A stretch of DNA of 37,684 bases from Deltaproteobacteria bacterium (GCA_012522415.1 JAAYKM010000003.1:1-37684); one strand, 5' to 3'. Counted from the stretch's first letter, positions 7,238 through 18,455 are shown. Notes: a model not told the origin generated them from the sequence alone. Numbers and translations are program-made.

Positions 7238-7450
7238 CTAAAAATGCGCGCCAGGTTCCATTTCCAGAAGAACAGTTGAGGGAAGAGCGAAGCTACCCGC
7301 TGGATGCCCCATAAAGTTTTCAGGCTCTCCCCGTGGTGTTCCAAAGGCTTCTTTCAAACCAGGTGTCAGATTGTAAACAACCTTCCCATCCACCATTCTG
7401 ATCGTTCCTGCTTCTCCAAAGTTGCCGCCGCAGCCTTCGTAAAGCATCAT
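7238..7450 (-). CDS. Small hypothetical protein between leuS and lptE
   Basis: A 70-residue open frame placed in line with the operon, 18 bases after leuS and ahead of lptE. A GGAG lies 7 bases before a double ATG. The sequence (for example GTIRMVDGKVVYNLTPGLKEAF) has no signal peptide, membrane segment or motif I recognise. Position and ribosome site favour a real gene; the lack of any family match leaves it uncertain. Confidence 0.4.
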   Translation of the reverse strand: MMLYEGCGGNFGEAGTIRMVDGKVVYNLTPGLKEAFGTPRGEPENFMGHPAGSFALPSTVLLEMEPGAHF

Positions 7451-7468
7451 CGTACCGCTCCGGACCTC

Positions 7469-10060
7469 TTATCCCCGGATGACGATGTTGACGAGTTTCC
7501 CCGGAACATAAATTTGTTTGACCATGCTTTTTCCTTCGATGAACCTGGCCACCTTTTCATCAGCCAGGGCGCGGGACTGGATTGTTTCCGCCGTCTCATC
7601 GACGGGAACAACTATTCTGCCCCGCACTTTGCCGTTCACCTGGACCACGATCGTCATTTCCTCCGCCGCAATAACGGCCTCATCCCAAATGGGCCAGGAG
7701 GCAAATAAAAGGGGTTTCTTTTTACCCAGTTTCGCCCATAGCTCCTGGGAAATATGGGGAACAATGGGCGCCAGCATAAGAACAATGACCTCGATCGCCT
7801 CCCGGACAACGGAGAGCCCGATTCGATCCTCTTTTGCCGGCCGCTCCAGAAGATACAGGGTGTTGACCAGTTCCATAACCGCGCTGATAGCGGTATTGAA
7901 ATGGAATCGGCCCTCAATATCGGACGAGACTTTCCGGATGGTCTGGTGAATCTTCCGGCGAAAGTTTTTGAGCTCCCCGGCCAGGGGAGTTTGGTCATCG
8001 CAGGGATCAACAGACGAAATATCCCCGCAGTAATCCATGACGATGCGCCAGGTACGGTTTAGAAACCGGAAGGCTCCATCCACACCCTGCTCACTCCATT
8101 CCAGGTCTTTTTCCGGCGGGGCCGCAAACAGGCAGAACATCCGCACCGTATCCGCACCGTACTGACGAACCAACTTGTCAGGATCGATCACATTTTTCAG
8201 AGATTTGGACATTTTTTCCGTTTTGCCGATCGTCACGGCGGCGCCGCAGTGGGAACATTTTCCGTTTACCGCCTCTTCAGGGAAGAGATAACCATGCTCC
8301 GAGCAGCGGCTGGTTTCCTTGCAGACCATCCCCTGGGTCAACAGGTTGGCGAAGGGTTCGTTCACACTCATTACCCCGAAGTCGCGCAGCATTTTGGCAT
8401 AAAACCGGGCATAAAGGAGATGAAGAATGGCATGCTCGATACCCCCGATGTATTGATCGACGGGGAGCCAGTAATCAACCCGCTTCTTGTCCAGCCCCGG
8501 CTTTTCATGGAAATCGGCACAACAGAAACGGGCATAATACCACGAGGATTCGACAAAGGTGTCCATCGTATCCGTTTCACGCCTGGCGGATCCACCACAG
8601 GCGGGACAGGCGGTTTCAAGAAAAGACCGATGTCTGGCCAGGGGTGAGCCCCCTTCGCCTGTCAGGCGGACATCGTTCGGCAACACCACCGGGAGCTGCT
8701 CTTCAGGCACGGTGACGACGCCGCACTTCTCACAGTAAACAACGGGAATCGGCGCGCCCCAATAACGTTGCCGTGAAATACCCCAGTCCCGCAAGCGATA
8801 CTGGATTGTTCGCTTCCCCTTGCCGTTTGCTTCGAGGTAATCAGCAATGGTCTCCAGGGCATGGGTATTGATCATGCCGTTGAAGGGCCCCGAATTCACA
8901 AGGATACCTTCATCGACGTAGGCTTCGGTCATAGTCGCTCCATCCAGATCCCGGTCTTTCGGCTGAATGACAATAATTCGTTCCAGACCGAATTTTTCGG
9001 CAAACTCAAAGTCCCGCTGATCGTGTGTAGGCACGGCCATGACACATCCCGTACCATAATCCGCCAGGACAAAGTTCGCGGCATAGACGGGCATCCTGTA
9101 ATTCGTCACCGGGTTAAGGCAGTACGTATCGAGGAAAATGCCCTCTTTCTCGTAATAGTCGGACGTACGCATAAGACGGTCCTGCTTTTTTACTTTTTCC
9201 ACAAACTCCCTGACATTCCCCTCACAGGCTTTGCCCCTGACCAGTTCCATAACCAGGGGGTGTTCCGCTGCAACCAGCATGAATGTCGCCCCGAAAATCG
9301 TGTCCTGCCGGGTCGTAAAAACACGGATTTCTCCATCCCTGTCCGCTATGGGGAAAATCAATTCGCAGCCGTAGCTTTTGCCGATCCAGTTCTTTTGCAT
9401 CGTCACGACGCGTTCCGGCCAGCCCGGCAGATTGTCGCATCCTTCAAGGAGTTCCTCGACATAAGCCGTAATCCGAAAAAACCACTGATCCAGAGTCTCC
9501 TCCCTGACTCCGGAACCACACCGCCAGCACAGGCCTGACTCAACCTGCTCGTTCGCCAGAACGGTCCGGCACTGAGGACACCAGTTGACCGTCGAGGTCT
9601 TCTTGTAGGCAAGCCCCTTTTCGTACATCCAGATGAAAAAAAGCTGCTCCCATCGATAATAATCGGGATCACACGTCGAAATTTCTCGTTTCCAATCGTA
9701 ACTGAACCCCATCCGCTGAAGTTGTCTGCGCATGGCGACGATATTTTCGTTGGTCCATTCCGCCGGATGCACGCCCCGTTCGATTGCGGCGTTTTCCGCG
9801 GGCATACCGAAGGAGTCCCAGCCCATGGGATGCAGGACATTGTACCCTTTCATGCGCTTGTAACGGGCAACGACATCACCGATGGTATAATTACGAACAT
9901 GACCGACATGAATTTTCCCCGATGGGTAGGGGAACATCTCGAGGAGATAGTATTTGGGTTTGGCGGGATCTTCGACGACCTGATACAGTTTTTCTTCTTC
10001 CCACCGTTTTTGCCAGGCTTCCTCAATTGCCTGGGGGTTGTATTTTCTGTTCATTTCCAT
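7469..10060 (-). CDS. leuS: Leucyl-tRNA synthetase
   Basis: An 863-residue class I aminoacyl-tRNA synthetase charging tRNA-Leu. Visible features are the HIGH-type motif HVGH (residues 51-54) after FPYPSGK, a zinc-binding NWCPQC segment, the CP1 editing domain ([31 protein letters not shown]), a second cysteine cluster, KMSKS near residues 616-620, and the C-terminal anticodon and tRNA-binding domains. The frame is open further upstream, but GGAGG lies 4 bases before the ATG at 10060 (MEMNRKYNP); a second ATG at 10054 is also possible. It lies downstream of nusB and upstream of lptE, an order common in deltaproteobacteria. Confidence 0.97.
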   Translation of the reverse strand: MEMNRKYNPQAIEEAWQKRWEEEKLYQVVEDPAKPKYYLLEMFPYPSGKIHVGHVRNYTIGDVVARYKRMKGYNVLHPMGWDSFGMPAENAAIERGVHPAEWTNENIVAMRRQLQRMGFSYDWKREISTCDPDYYRWEQLFFIWMYEKGLAYKKTSTVNWCPQCRTVLANEQVESGLCWRCGSGVREETLDQWFFRITAYVEELLEGCDNLPGWPERVVTMQKNWIGKSYGCELIFPIADRDGEIRVFTTRQDTIFGATFMLVAAEHPLVMELVRGKACEGNVREFVEKVKKQDRLMRTSDYYEKEGIFLDTYCLNPVTNYRMPVYAANFVLADYGTGCVMAVPTHDQRDFEFAEKFGLERIIVIQPKDRDLDGATMTEAYVDEGILVNSGPFNGMINTHALETIADYLEANGKGKRTIQYRLRDWGISRQRYWGAPIPVVYCEKCGVVTVPEEQLPVVLPNDVRLTGEGGSPLARHRSFLETACPACGGSARRETDTMDTFVESSWYYARFCCADFHEKPGLDKKRVDYWLPVDQYIGGIEHAILHLLYARFYAKMLRDFGVMSVNEPFANLLTQGMVCKETSRCSEHGYLFPEEAVNGKCSHCGAAVTIGKTEKMSKSLKNVIDPDKLVRQYGADTVRMFCLFAAPPEKDLEWSEQGVDGAFRFLNRTWRIVMDYCGDISSVDPCDDQTPLAGELKNFRRKIHQTIRKVSSDIEGRFHFNTAISAVMELVNTLYLLERPAKEDRIGLSVVREAIEVIVLMLAPIVPHISQELWAKLGKKKPLLFASWPIWDEAVIAAEEMTIVVQVNGKVRGRIVVPVDETAETIQSRALADEKVARFIEGKSMVKQIYVPGKLVNIVIRG

Positions 10061-10151
10061 TCCGCCTCCCGGCTTTGCGCCGGTTACAAAACCTGTCACG
10101 TTGCGAGAAGCAAGATGAGGAACCCGGCGAAAACCGCTCTTTTATATCAGA

Positions 10152-10622
10152 TTAAGTATGCCTGTTTTTTGCAGATTCCGGTTTCAGCTTGTGAAGTCCC
10201 CCCTCACCGACATCCGCCAATCGCAAGTTCGCGTACAGGGCATCGAGAATCCCGTTGATGAAAGAACCGGAATTCTCTGATCCGTAGATTTTGCCAAGAT
10301 CAATGGCTTCGTTGAGTGTCACTTTGGGTGGGATATCATCACAGAAGAGCAATTCAAATACCGCCATGCGAAGAATATTACGGTCCACCTTCGCCATTCT
10401 CGATAGGGACCAGTTTTCCGAATGCCTGCTGATCAGTTCATCCAGGTGGTTTCGTTTTTGCCACGTACCTCCAATCAAAAAAGACGAAAAGGTTTTGGCT
10501 TCTTCCGGACCCTCGAAATGGGACCAGAACAAATCTATCGCTGTTTCGACATCCCGGTTCGCCACATCGAGCCCGTAAAGAACTTTCAAGGCAATTTCTC
10601 TTGCCTTTCTTCTATGACTCAT
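10152..10622 (-). CDS. nusB: Transcription antitermination factor NusB
   Basis: A 156-residue all-helical RNA-binding protein. It opens with the family's SHRRKAREIALKVLYGLD and contains MAKVDRNILRMAVFELLF and LNEAIDLGKIYGSENSGSFINGILD, the diagnostic NusB core. It pairs with S10/NusE at boxA of rRNA leaders to prevent premature termination. It lies 78 bases after ribH and ahead of leuS; the ribH-nusB linkage is widespread. The C-terminus is extended by about 20 polar residues compared with many relatives. Confidence 0.95.
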   Translation of the reverse strand: MSHRRKAREIALKVLYGLDVANRDVETAIDLFWSHFEGPEEAKTFSSFLIGGTWQKRNHLDELISRHSENWSLSRMAKVDRNILRMAVFELLFCDDIPPKVTLNEAIDLGKIYGSENSGSFINGILDALYANLRLADVGEGGLHKLKPESAKNRHT

Positions 10623-10700
10623 ACACCCCTCTGAGTCTGTACGGCGTTACATGGTCCACATCAAACGAAAACCCCTGCATGACGTAACACCGCCGCTGTA

Positions 10701-11168
10701 TCAGACAATCCTTTTCAGCAAATCCACCATTTCAATGGCTGTCATGGCGGCATCCCAACCCTTGTTGCCGGCTTTCGTTCCGGCACGCTCGATGGCCTGT
10801 TCAATGGTGTCGGTTGTAAGAACGCCGAACGCGATAGGAACTTCCGTGTCCAGTCCGACATTGGCGATCCCCTTCGAGACTTCAGCGCTGACGTATTCAA
10901 AATGGGGTGTGGCGCCCCGAATGACCGCGCCCAGGCAGATGACCGCATCAAACTGGCCGGTCTTGGCCAGCTTCTTCGCCGCGAGGGGCAGTTCAAAAGC
11001 GCCGGGCACCTTGTAAATCCTGATATCCTTTTCATCCGCCCCGGCCCGGGTGAGGGCGTCTACCGCCCCTTCGATCAGGCGTCCGCAGATAAAGTCATTG
11101 AACCGGCTCGCGGCAATGCCGAACTTCATCCCCTTGGCAACAATTTTACCTTCCGTTACTTTTGGCAT
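10701..11168 (-). CDS. ribH: 6,7-dimethyl-8-ribityllumazine synthase
   Basis: A 155-residue lumazine synthase, which condenses the ribityl-aminopyrimidinedione with dihydroxybutanone phosphate. Visible motifs are [54 protein letters not shown] (with the catalytic His) and [20 protein letters not shown] with a closing [13 protein letters not shown]. It is the penultimate enzyme of riboflavin synthesis and sits in line with ribBA and ribE; its partner ribD is elsewhere. Confidence 0.97.
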   Translation of the reverse strand: MPKVTEGKIVAKGMKFGIAASRFNDFICGRLIEGAVDALTRAGADEKDIRIYKVPGAFELPLAAKKLAKTGQFDAVICLGAVIRGATPHFEYVSAEVSKGIANVGLDTEVPIAFGVLTTDTIEQAIERAGTKAGNKGWDAAMTAIEMVDLLKRIV

Positions 11169-11233
11169 CGTTTCCTCTCCGTCTTATTGGGTGTCTTGTC
11201 CACCGACCGATTCGCGGGTTTGTCCGCAACGAC

Positions 11234-12439
11234 TCAGCACTTGTCCAGTATATGCCCCATCTTCTTCTTTTTGGTTTTCAGGTAATGAATGTTGGCATCG
11301 TTGGGTTTGATCTCGATGGGAACCCTTTCGGTGATGGTCAGCCCATAACCCTCCAGGCCGACAATTTTTTTGGGGTTGTTGGTCAGCATACGGATCTTGC
11401 GCACACCGAGATCGACAAGAATCTGGGCGCCGATACCATAATCCCGCAGATCATCTTTGAAGCCCAGCTCGATATTGGCCTCGACCGTATCCTTCCCCTT
11501 TTCCTGCAGTTCGTATGCCCGGATCTTGTTGACGAGTCCGATGCCCCGCCCTTCCTGGTGCATGTACACAATAATACCTTTGCCTTCATCATTGATCATG
11601 CCCATAGCCCGGCGTAATTGATCACCGCAGTCGCAGCGCTCGGATCCAAAAATATCGCCTGTAACACATTCCGAGTGAACCCGGACGAGAACCTCGTCGT
11701 CCTCGCTGATCTCTCCCTTGACAAGGGCGATGTGCTTCATCTCGTCCACATCATTTTCGTAAACGATCATTTTGAAATCACCACCGTAGCGGCTCGGAAT
11801 GTTCGCCGACGCGGCCCGCCGGATCAGGGACTCGTGTCGCATTCTGTACTCGATCAGGTCAGCAATGGTCACGATCTTCATGTCATGTTCTTTGGCAAAG
11901 ATCTCGAGATCAGGCATGCGGGCCATCATGCCGTCATCCCGCATGATTTCGCATATAACCCCCGCCTGCTTCAGGTTCGCCAGGCGGGCCAGATCAACGG
12001 ATCCCTCGGTCTGGCCGGTCCGTACCAGCACACCGCCCCGTTTCGCCCGAATGGGAAAAACGTGGCCGGGACTGACGAGATCATCCGGCTGCACGTCATC
12101 GGCAATGGCAGACAGAATGGTCGTCGCCCGATCGGCGGCGGATATCCCTGTTGTAACACCCCGCTTGGCTTCTATTGAAACGGTAAAGGCCGTCCCGAAA
12201 CGGGAACGGTTATCACGCACCATGGGGTACAACCCCAGTTTGTCCGCGTGTTCTTCCGTCAGGGTAAGACAAATCAGGCCACGGCCGTATTTGGCCATAA
12301 AGTTAATTGCCTCCGGCGTAACGAACTGCGCCGCCATACAAAGATCACCCTCATTTTCCCGGTCCTCGTCATCGACCAGAATCACCATTCTGCCACTTTT
12401 GATATCGACAATGGCTTCCTTGATTGAACTGACACCCAT
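11234..12439 (-). CDS. ribBA: DHBP synthase / GTP cyclohydrolase II (bifunctional)
   Basis: A 401-residue fusion making both riboflavin precursors. The N-terminal half (about 1-200) is 3,4-dihydroxy-2-butanone-4-phosphate synthase, shown by [16 protein letters not shown] and the [20 protein letters not shown] segment. The C-terminal half (about 205-400) is GTP cyclohydrolase II, with the zinc ligands in [18 protein letters not shown] and the [11 protein letters not shown] motif. It is placed between ribE and ribH with short gaps. No FMN riboswitch was seen within the rib gaps in this window. Confidence 0.97.
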   Translation of the reverse strand: MGVSSIKEAIVDIKSGRMVILVDDEDRENEGDLCMAAQFVTPEAINFMAKYGRGLICLTLTEEHADKLGLYPMVRDNRSRFGTAFTVSIEAKRGVTTGISAADRATTILSAIADDVQPDDLVSPGHVFPIRAKRGGVLVRTGQTEGSVDLARLANLKQAGVICEIMRDDGMMARMPDLEIFAKEHDMKIVTIADLIEYRMRHESLIRRAASANIPSRYGGDFKMIVYENDVDEMKHIALVKGEISEDDEVLVRVHSECVTGDIFGSERCDCGDQLRRAMGMINDEGKGIIVYMHQEGRGIGLVNKIRAYELQEKGKDTVEANIELGFKDDLRDYGIGAQILVDLGVRKIRMLTNNPKKIVGLEGYGLTITERVPIEIKPNDANIHYLKTKKKKMGHILDKC

Positions 12440-12483
12440 GATTCACCTTCATATAAATTTATTCCCGTTTTATCGGGTCCTGC

Positions 12484-13140
12484 TTACTTCAAAAATCCAT
12501 ACTCCGCCAAGACGGACCAATCAAACCCCGTCTTCTCCGAAGTGCCATGCCCACCGGGCTGAACGAACCGCTCGACGTACTTGCCGATGATGTCCGTTTC
12601 AATATTCACGGAATCCCCCACCTTTTTCAGACCGAGAGTCGTAACCCGGGCCGTGTGGGGAATCATGTTAACATAAAAACATCCGCTTTCAAACCGGTTT
12701 ACCGTCAGGCTTACCCCGTCAACCGCAATGGAACCCTTGACGACGATGTATTTACCCGCCTCAGGGGAAACATCGATCCCCAACACAACGGACGATGACT
12801 TCAGGACCTTCTCCCGGACAATGCCTACCTCATCGACATGCCCCAGGACGAGGTGTCCCCCGAGAAAGTCCGTCAGGCGGAGGGCCTTTTCCAGGTTCAC
12901 CCGGTCCCCTGCATGGAGTGTCTTCAGATTGGTTTTTCCCAGGCTCTCGGCAGACACATCGGCGGAAAAACGATCCCTGCTCACAGCGATAACGGTAAGA
13001 CAGGTGCCGTTCACCGCGATACTGTCTCCCAGACGGACATCGCCCAAATCCAAGCCGCCTTCGACTTCGACGACGGCATCCTGCCCCTTGCGATCAATCC
13101 GCCGTACCGTTCCCAAAGCCTGTACAATTCCCGTAAACAT
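12484..13140 (-). CDS. ribE: Riboflavin synthase alpha chain
   Basis: A 218-residue riboflavin synthase, dismutating two lumazines into riboflavin. It has the tandem lumazine-binding domains: [12 protein letters not shown] at the start, [12 protein letters not shown] in the first repeat and [13 protein letters not shown] in the second, with LGHVDEVG between. The frame is open about 14 codons further, but MFTGIV is the invariant family N-terminus, so I use 13140. The gap to nrdR is 54 bases; ribD, expected here in related gene orders, is missing. Confidence 0.95.
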   Translation of the reverse strand: MFTGIVQALGTVRRIDRKGQDAVVEVEGGLDLGDVRLGDSIAVNGTCLTVIAVSRDRFSADVSAESLGKTNLKTLHAGDRVNLEKALRLTDFLGGHLVLGHVDEVGIVREKVLKSSSVVLGIDVSPEAGKYIVVKGSIAVDGVSLTVNRFESGCFYVNMIPHTARVTTLGLKKVGDSVNIETDIIGKYVERFVQPGGHGTSEKTGFDWSVLAEYGFLK

Positions 13141-13194
13141 GGGTTTTTCCATTATATTCTGAGTCCTGTGGGTCATCCCCACCCATGGCTCTGC

Positions 13195-13671
13195 TTATCC
13201 CTCGTCATCCCCGTCTTCGTTCGTTTTCAGAAATCCCTTTAATTCGTTAAGGAATTCGGTCACATCCCGAAATTGTCTGTAAACAGAGGCAAACCGTACA
13301 TAGGCCACGCCATCCAGTTCCTGGAGTTCCTTCATAACCTTTTCGCCAATCAACGTCGTCGAAATCTCGTCACCCGAATACTCCTGGCAGGCCCGTTCCA
13401 CATTTTCCACGATCCGTTCGATGTCTTCTGTTTTGATCCGCCTTTTCTCACAGGCCTTCTTGATGCCGGCACGAATCTTGGTCCGATCAAAAGATTCCCG
13501 GCGTCCGTCTTTCTTGACCACGGAGGGAAGCACTTCTTCCACATATTCGTAAGTGGTGAAACGACGCCCGCAGCCCACACATTCCCTGCGGCGCCTGATC
13601 GCACTGCCGTCCTTGCTGATCCGCGAATCGATTACGCGGTTCTCGCTGCTGGGACAAAAAGGGCATTTCAT
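13195..13671 (-). CDS. nrdR: Transcriptional repressor NrdR
   Basis: A 158-residue NrdR, the ATP/dATP-sensing repressor of ribonucleotide reductase genes. It has an N-terminal zinc ribbon (MKCPFC, then [19 protein letters not shown]) and an ATP-cone domain (about 48-140: [20 protein letters not shown] and [13 protein letters not shown]). Its ATG overlaps the stop of the dCMP deaminase gene by 4 bases, so the two are translationally coupled. The pairing of a dNTP-pool enzyme with this repressor is functionally coherent. Confidence 0.96.
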   Translation of the reverse strand: MKCPFCPSSENRVIDSRISKDGSAIRRRRECVGCGRRFTTYEYVEEVLPSVVKKDGRRESFDRTKIRAGIKKACEKRRIKTEDIERIVENVERACQEYSGDEISTTLIGEKVMKELQELDGVAYVRFASVYRQFRDVTEFLNELKGFLKTNEDGDDEG

Positions 13672-14111
13672 CGCCGTACCACCTTGATTCGGGCTTCGGC
13701 CAGCATTTCCTCCGCCATTTTATCGGCGTAACCATCCTTGACAACAATCATCGCAATACCGGCATTGATTGCCATTTTCGCGCAGATGATGCACGGCTGG
13801 TTCGTACAGTACAGGGTCGCCCCCTTGACACTGACCCCATGCAACGCCGCCTGGATGATCGCATTCTGTTCCGCGTGAAGCCCCCTGCAAAGTTCATGGC
13901 GTTCTCCCGAGGGAATTTGCAGTTTATCCCGCAGGCATCCCATCTCCAGGCAATGCCGAAGACCGGAGGGCGCCCCGTTGTAGCCAGTCGCCAAAATCCG
14001 CTTGTCCCGGACGAGGACGGCCCCCACCGTGCGACGCAAACAGGTGGAACGCTTCGCAACCAGACCCACAATATCCATGAAGTACTCATCCCAGCCGGGC
14101 CTTCCCGTCAT
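13668..14111 (-). CDS. Deoxycytidylate deaminase (ComEB-like)
   Basis: A 147-residue zinc-dependent cytidine/dCMP deaminase. The zinc site is visible as HAEQNAI and PCIICAKM, the HAE...PCxxC signature, and GYNGAPSGL is the usual dCMP deaminase loop. It converts dCMP to dUMP for thymidylate synthesis. The frame is open to 14192 but overlaps glyA there; [11 protein letters not shown] at 14111, with a GGTGGGGGAG purine run upstream, is the family-like start. It overlaps nrdR by 4 bases and follows glyA by 16 bases. ComEB naming is by similarity only; no competence genes are present. Confidence 0.92.
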   Translation of the reverse strand: MTGRPGWDEYFMDIVGLVAKRSTCLRRTVGAVLVRDKRILATGYNGAPSGLRHCLEMGCLRDKLQIPSGERHELCRGLHAEQNAIIQAALHGVSVKGATLYCTNQPCIICAKMAINAGIAMIVVKDGYADKMAEEMLAEARIKVVRR

Positions 14112-14127
14112 CTCCCCCACCCCGTTC

Positions 14128-15420
14128 TCAGGAGTCACGCACCTCCTGATTCGATTCGGTTTCTCCCTCTCCCCGCGCGATGCGGTTCTCATACAGGGGA
14201 AAGCGTTCGCAGAGCGCCTTCACCCCTTCCCCGGCATCCCTGACCTTTTTCTCATCCTCCCGGTTGAGCAGGACCTGGGCAATCAAACGGGCGATCTGTT
14301 TCATCTCCGGCTCCTTCATGCCCCGGGTTGTCACAGCAGGGGTGCCAACGCGGATCCCGCTGGTAATCATGGGGCCCTGGGAATCGAAGGGTATGCCGTT
14401 TTTGTTGACCGTGATACCGGCCTGATCCAATATTTCCTGGGCTTCCTTCCCGGTCAGGTTTTTGTCGGTCAGATCGACCAGCATGAGGTGGTTGTCCGTA
14501 CCCCCCGAAACGAGACGGAATCCGAGTTTTGCCAGCTCTTCGGCCATGGCTCCGGCATTTTTCACAATCTGTCCCTGATACTCGCGGAAATCATCCGACA
14601 GGGCCTCCCTGAATGCTACGGCCTTGGCGGCAATGACATGCATGAGGGGGCCACCCTGGGTACCCGGAAACACACGACTCCCCAGAACCCTGCTATGGTC
14701 TTCCCTGCACATGACCAAGCCACCCCGGGGACCGCGGAGCGTCTTGTGAGTCGTCGAGGTCACAAACTCGCAAAGCGGCACCGGGGTCGGATGATGGCCT
14801 GTCGCCACCATGCCCGCAATATGGGCAATATCGGCCAGGATCACGGCTCCGACCTGATCGGCCGCCTCCCGAAAAGCGGCGAAATCGATGATCCGGGAAT
14901 AGGCGCTCGCCCCGACCACAATCATCTTGGGCCTGTGTTTTTTCGCCAGATCCATCACTTCGTTGTAATCGATCCTCTCCGTCTTCCGATCCACGCCGTA
15001 GGGGATAACGTTATAGAATTTACCTGAGAAGTTGGCCGGACTTCCATGGGAAAGATGGCCACCGTGAGAGAGATTCATGCCCAGGATGGTATCCCCCGGC
15101 TTGAGCACGGAAAAGTACACCGCCATGTTCGCCTGGGTTCCCGAATGGGGCTGAACGTTTACATAATCGACTCCGAAAAGGGCCTTGCAACGTTCGACCG
15201 CCAAGTTTTCCACGATATCGACAAACTCGCAACCGCCGTAATAACGCCTGCCCGGATAACCCTCGGCGTACTTGTTGGTCATAACACAACCCTGTGCTTC
15301 CAGCACGGCCTCGCTGACAAAATTCTCCGAAGCGATCAGTTCGATTTTGCCCGTTTGCCTTTCCGTCTCCCATAAAATGGCCCGGGCCACTTCGGGATCT
15401 TTCTTCATCAGTTCTGACAT
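14128..15420 (-). CDS. glyA: Serine hydroxymethyltransferase
   Basis: A 430-residue PLP enzyme interconverting serine and glycine and loading one-carbon units onto tetrahydrofolate. Motifs visible are [62 protein letters not shown] and the PLP Lys226 in [14 protein letters not shown]. The C-terminus carries about 15 extra charged residues. Its start overlaps the 3' end of rpiB by 13 bases. The rpiB-glyA-deaminase-nrdR row is a familiar deltaproteobacterial order. Confidence 0.97.
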   Translation of the reverse strand: MSELMKKDPEVARAILWETERQTGKIELIASENFVSEAVLEAQGCVMTNKYAEGYPGRRYYGGCEFVDIVENLAVERCKALFGVDYVNVQPHSGTQANMAVYFSVLKPGDTILGMNLSHGGHLSHGSPANFSGKFYNVIPYGVDRKTERIDYNEVMDLAKKHRPKMIVVGASAYSRIIDFAAFREAADQVGAVILADIAHIAGMVATGHHPTPVPLCEFVTSTTHKTLRGPRGGLVMCREDHSRVLGSRVFPGTQGGPLMHVIAAKAVAFREALSDDFREYQGQIVKNAGAMAEELAKLGFRLVSGGTDNHLMLVDLTDKNLTGKEAQEILDQAGITVNKNGIPFDSQGPMITSGIRVGTPAVTTRGMKEPEMKQIARLIAQVLLNREDEKKVRDAGEGVKALCERFPLYENRIARGEGETESNQEVRDS

Positions 15421-15893
15421 GTACGTGTTCCCCTCATTTGTTTCGCCTCTATTTCCCGGATTTTACCGAGACGCCGCCCATGACGTCCTCCGTCGAACTC
15501 CGTGACAAGCCACGTCCTTACAATTTTCTCCATGGCAACGGCCTCGGTCTGGCGGCCCGCCAGGATCAAAATATTCGCATCGTTGTGGCGCCGGCTCATT
15601 TCCGCGGTGTATTCGTCAAGACACAGAGCCGCCCGAACACCGGGAAACTTGTTCGCCACGATAGACATGCCCACACCGGACCCGCACAGCAGAATCCCCG
15701 CCTCATACTCGCCGGAGGAAACCTTTTCCGCCACAAAACAGGCGTAATCAGGATAATCCACGGAATCCGCATTGAACGTCCCGACGTCCAGTGCGCTGAT
15801 ACCCATTTCCCTCTGCACCGACTTCACCGCCTCTTTCAGGGCGTACCCGGCATGGTCCGATCCGATAACCAACTGACGCCACATCGTTTTCAT
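15408..15893 (-). CDS. rpiB: Ribose-5-phosphate isomerase B
   Basis: A 161-residue RpiB/LacAB-family isomerase interconverting ribose-5-P and ribulose-5-P. Visible motifs are [46 protein letters not shown] (active-site cysteine and phosphate loop) and [14 protein letters not shown]. Its ATG overlaps the fabF stop by 4 bases and its end overlaps glyA by 13, so the three are tightly coupled. It supplies ribulose-5-P, which RibBA also uses. Confidence 0.95.
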   Translation of the reverse strand: MKTMWRQLVIGSDHAGYALKEAVKSVQREMGISALDVGTFNADSVDYPDYACFVAEKVSSGEYEAGILLCGSGVGMSIVANKFPGVRAALCLDEYTAEMSRRHNDANILILAGRQTEAVAMEKIVRTWLVTEFDGGRHGRRLGKIREIEAKQMRGTRTCQN

Positions 15894-17125
15894 CCGTCAA
15901 ATTTCTTCATCACCAGTGTCGCATTCACACCCCCGAAACCAAAGGTGTTGGACAGGGCAATCCGAATTTCCTTTCTCCTCGCATGGAGGGGCACATAGTC
16001 AAGATCGCATTCCGGATCGGGCTCATCGAGATTGATCGTCGGAGGCAAAACGTGATCACGGATGGCCAGGACCGTAAACACGACCTCGACGCCGCCGGCG
16101 GCACCCAGCATATGACCCGTCATGGACTTCGTCGAACTGACCGGGACGCCTGGGGCGCTTTGACCGAAAACCTCCCGGATGGCCTGTGTTTCGTAAAGAT
16201 CATTCAGGGGCGTTGATGTACCATGGGCATTGATATAGTCCACTTCCTTCGGCACAACACCACCGTCGGCCAGGGCCTCTCTCATGCACCGGACGGCCCC
16301 CTCATGCCCGGGTGGCGGCGCCGCCAGGTGAAACGCATCCGATGTCAGACCGTAGCCGATCACTTCACCGTAAATGGCTGCCCCTCTCTTCAACGCAACC
16401 GACAACTCCTCCAAAACAACGAGACCACATCCTTCACCGATAACAAAACCGTCCCTTTTCGTGTCGAAAGGGCAACTGGCTTTTTCCGGGACATCGTTCC
16501 TGACGGACAGGGCCCGCATGGCGTTGAATCCGGCAACCGCCATGGGGGAAACCGCCGCCTCGGTACCTCCGGCAATCATCAGATCGGCATAACCGTGACG
16601 AATAATCCGGAAAGCATCCCCGATGGCATTCGTGCCGGCGGCACAAGCCGTCACCGGGCAGGTAACGGGACCCTTGAATCCATAGCGGATGGAGACATGA
16701 CCCGCCGCCAGGTTAGCGAGGACCGCCGGGATCATGAAGGTGGCCACCCGCCTGGGTCCCCCCTGCAAAAGGGTCTCCTTTTCTTTTTCGAGAGTGGACA
16801 AACCGCCGATACCCGAACCGATAATCACACCGGCGCGCCCGCAGGCAACCGTGGCTTCCCCCGCATCCTGAATCGCCATGTCCGCAGCAGCCAGGGCATA
16901 AACGATAAAGTCGTCCAGCCGGCGATATTCTTTTTTGTTGACATGCTGAAGCGGGTCAAAGTCCTTGATTTCTCCCGCAATCTTCGTATTGAAGGCAGAC
17001 GTGTCGAATCTCGTGATGGCCCCGATACCGGATCTGCCCGCACAGATACCTCTCCAGGAATCTTCGACGGAGTTGCCCAAGGGTGTGACGGCTCCCAAGC
17101 CGGTTATAACGACCCTCCTTTTCAA
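15890..17125 (-). CDS. fabF: 3-oxoacyl-ACP synthase II
   Basis: A 411-residue beta-ketoacyl-ACP synthase II, the elongating condensing enzyme of type II fatty-acid synthesis. The triad is clear: Cys161 in VTACAAGTNA, His in NAHGTSTPLND and His in KSMTGHMLGAAGG. The N-terminus KRRVVITGLGAVTPLG and the C-terminal SNTFGFGGVN are typical. It is 32 bases from acpP, the acyl carrier it uses, and overlaps rpiB by 4 bases. Length and motifs favour FabF over FabB. Confidence 0.97.
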   Translation of the reverse strand: MKRRVVITGLGAVTPLGNSVEDSWRGICAGRSGIGAITRFDTSAFNTKIAGEIKDFDPLQHVNKKEYRRLDDFIVYALAAADMAIQDAGEATVACGRAGVIIGSGIGGLSTLEKEKETLLQGGPRRVATFMIPAVLANLAAGHVSIRYGFKGPVTCPVTACAAGTNAIGDAFRIIRHGYADLMIAGGTEAAVSPMAVAGFNAMRALSVRNDVPEKASCPFDTKRDGFVIGEGCGLVVLEELSVALKRGAAIYGEVIGYGLTSDAFHLAAPPPGHEGAVRCMREALADGGVVPKEVDYINAHGTSTPLNDLYETQAIREVFGQSAPGVPVSSTKSMTGHMLGAAGGVEVVFTVLAIRDHVLPPTINLDEPDPECDLDYVPLHARRKEIRIALSNTFGFGGVNATLVMKKFDG

Positions 17126-17157
17126 AGACGCTGCCTCTCCATATCAGAAAACGGCCT

Positions 17158-17394
17158 TCACGAGACACCCCGGCTTTTCAGAAAATCAATCACATCCTGG
17201 ACGGTCCTGATTTTCTCAAGCTCTTCATCAGCCACCTGAATATGGAAGGTTTCCTCCATCTCCATGATCAGCTCCACGAGATCCAGCGAATCGGCGCCCA
17301 GATCATCGATAAACGACGCTTCAGGTACGCACTCCTCCCGGGTTATATCCAACTGTTCCACAATCAAGCTTATAACCTTTTCTTCCAGCGTCAT
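17158..17394 (-). CDS. acpP: Acyl carrier protein
   Basis: A 78-residue acidic four-helix carrier. The phosphopantetheine site is Ser36 in [16 protein letters not shown], the ACP signature. It opens [15 protein letters not shown] and ends with [13 protein letters not shown]. It shuttles acyl chains among FabD, FabF and the other fatty-acid enzymes. It stands between fabD (119 bases upstream) and fabF (32 bases downstream). fabG, which commonly precedes acpP, is not present. Confidence 0.97.
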   Translation of the reverse strand: MTLEEKVISLIVEQLDITREECVPEASFIDDLGADSLDLVELIMEMEETFHIQVADEELEKIRTVQDVIDFLKSRGVS

Positions 17395-17513
17395 CTGCTC
17401 TCCCTTCTCTGTTCCCGAAAATATTGAACTTCAAAATTCATATGCATGACCACCCATGCCCGGTTGGCGCCGGTGGAACCGTCCCCTTCGCACGCCGCAC
17501 CGATAACGAGATG

Positions 17514-18455
17514 TCAATTCCTCAACGCCGACAAGGTTCCCCTCAGGGAAGCCGTGTCTTCGACATGCAAAAGCCGAAGGCGGTCATCGACCTGCCTGGC
17601 CAGGCCTCCCAGAACCCGTTTCGGGCCCAGTTCCACCATGGTATCGACATCCATCGCGATCATTTTCTCGATTGTTTTCTGCCATTGGACCGGACTTGTA
17701 AGCTGCCTGACCAATAGATCCCCCGTTGTTCCGGCATCATGAAAAACCGCCGGATCGCAATTCGGAATAACGGGAACACGGCAGTCACGAATATGGATCT
17801 CCCCCAAGTCACGTTGCAATTTTGCAGCGGCTCCTTCCATGAGACCGCAATGGCAGGGCACGCTGATGGCCAGTTTGACGGCCCGGCGCGCCCCTCCGTC
17901 GATGGCCCGGGCCATCGCCTCGTCAACAGAATCGGTGTAGCCTGAAACGACAATCTGCTCCGGGGCGTTGATGAGCGATACGGCAACGATTCTCCCCTGC
18001 CGGCGGATGTCCTCGCATATCCGGTTTACGGTCTCTTTATTCAGGCCGATAATGGCCGCCATCGCACCGTCTCCCGGCGGCACCGCCTCTTCATGATACC
18101 TGGCCCGCGCCCACGCAAGGGGAATGACATCCTCCATGGACAAGGCCCCCGCCGCATACAGGGCGGCATACTCACCCAGGCTGTGTCCCGCAAGGACAAG
18201 GGGTTCGCCGTCGTAAGCGTCGGCGAAAACCTCATAAACGGCAATATCCAGGGTCAAAACGGTCATTTGTGTATGGATCGTCAGGTCGAGTGTTTCCTGG
18301 GGGCCATGAAAACAAAGAGAGGGGATATCGACACCGATTTCTTCCCCGACCCGATGAAAAACCTCCCTGACCCGCGGGATCTCCCGATAAAGCTCCGCTC
18401 CCATTCCCACATACTGGGACCCCTGGCCGGGGAAAATGAAGGCAACCCTGCCCAT
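17514..18455 (-). CDS. fabD: Malonyl-CoA:ACP transacylase
   Basis: A 313-residue malonyl transferase loading ACP with extender units. Motifs visible are AFIFPGQGSQYVGMG (residues 5-19), the nucleophile Ser92 in AGHSLGEYAAL and the catalytic His in SVPCHCGLMEG. A GTG two codons upstream is in frame, but the ATG at 18455 has AAGAGGT at proper distance. It follows rpmF by only 21 bases, so plsX and fabH, which often stand here, are absent. Confidence 0.96.
   Translation of the reverse strand: MGRVAFIFPGQGSQYVGMGAELYREIPRVREVFHRVGEEIGVDIPSLCFHGPQETLDLTIHTQMTVLTLDIAVYEVFADAYDGEPLVLAGHSLGEYAALYAAGALSMEDVIPLAWARARYHEEAVPPGDGAMAAIIGLNKETVNRICEDIRRQGRIVAVSLINAPEQIVVSGYTDSVDEAMARAIDGGARRAVKLAISVPCHCGLMEGAAAKLQRDLGEIHIRDCRVPVIPNCDPAVFHDAGTTGDLLVRQLTSPVQWQKTIEKMIAMDVDTMVELGPKRVLGGLARQVDDRLRLLHVEDTASLRGTLSALRN

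Noticed and set aside
10623-13194. FMN riboswitch in the rib gene gaps
   Set aside because: The gaps between nrdR, ribE, ribBA, ribH and nusB are 78 bases or less and lack the conserved RFN elements.
14002-15027. 341-codon plus-strand frame
   Set aside because: It is antisense to glyA and the deaminase gene, with no family features.
16223-17239. 338-codon plus-strand frame
   Set aside because: It is antisense to fabF and acpP; low-complexity arginine- and glycine-rich translation typical of a shadow.
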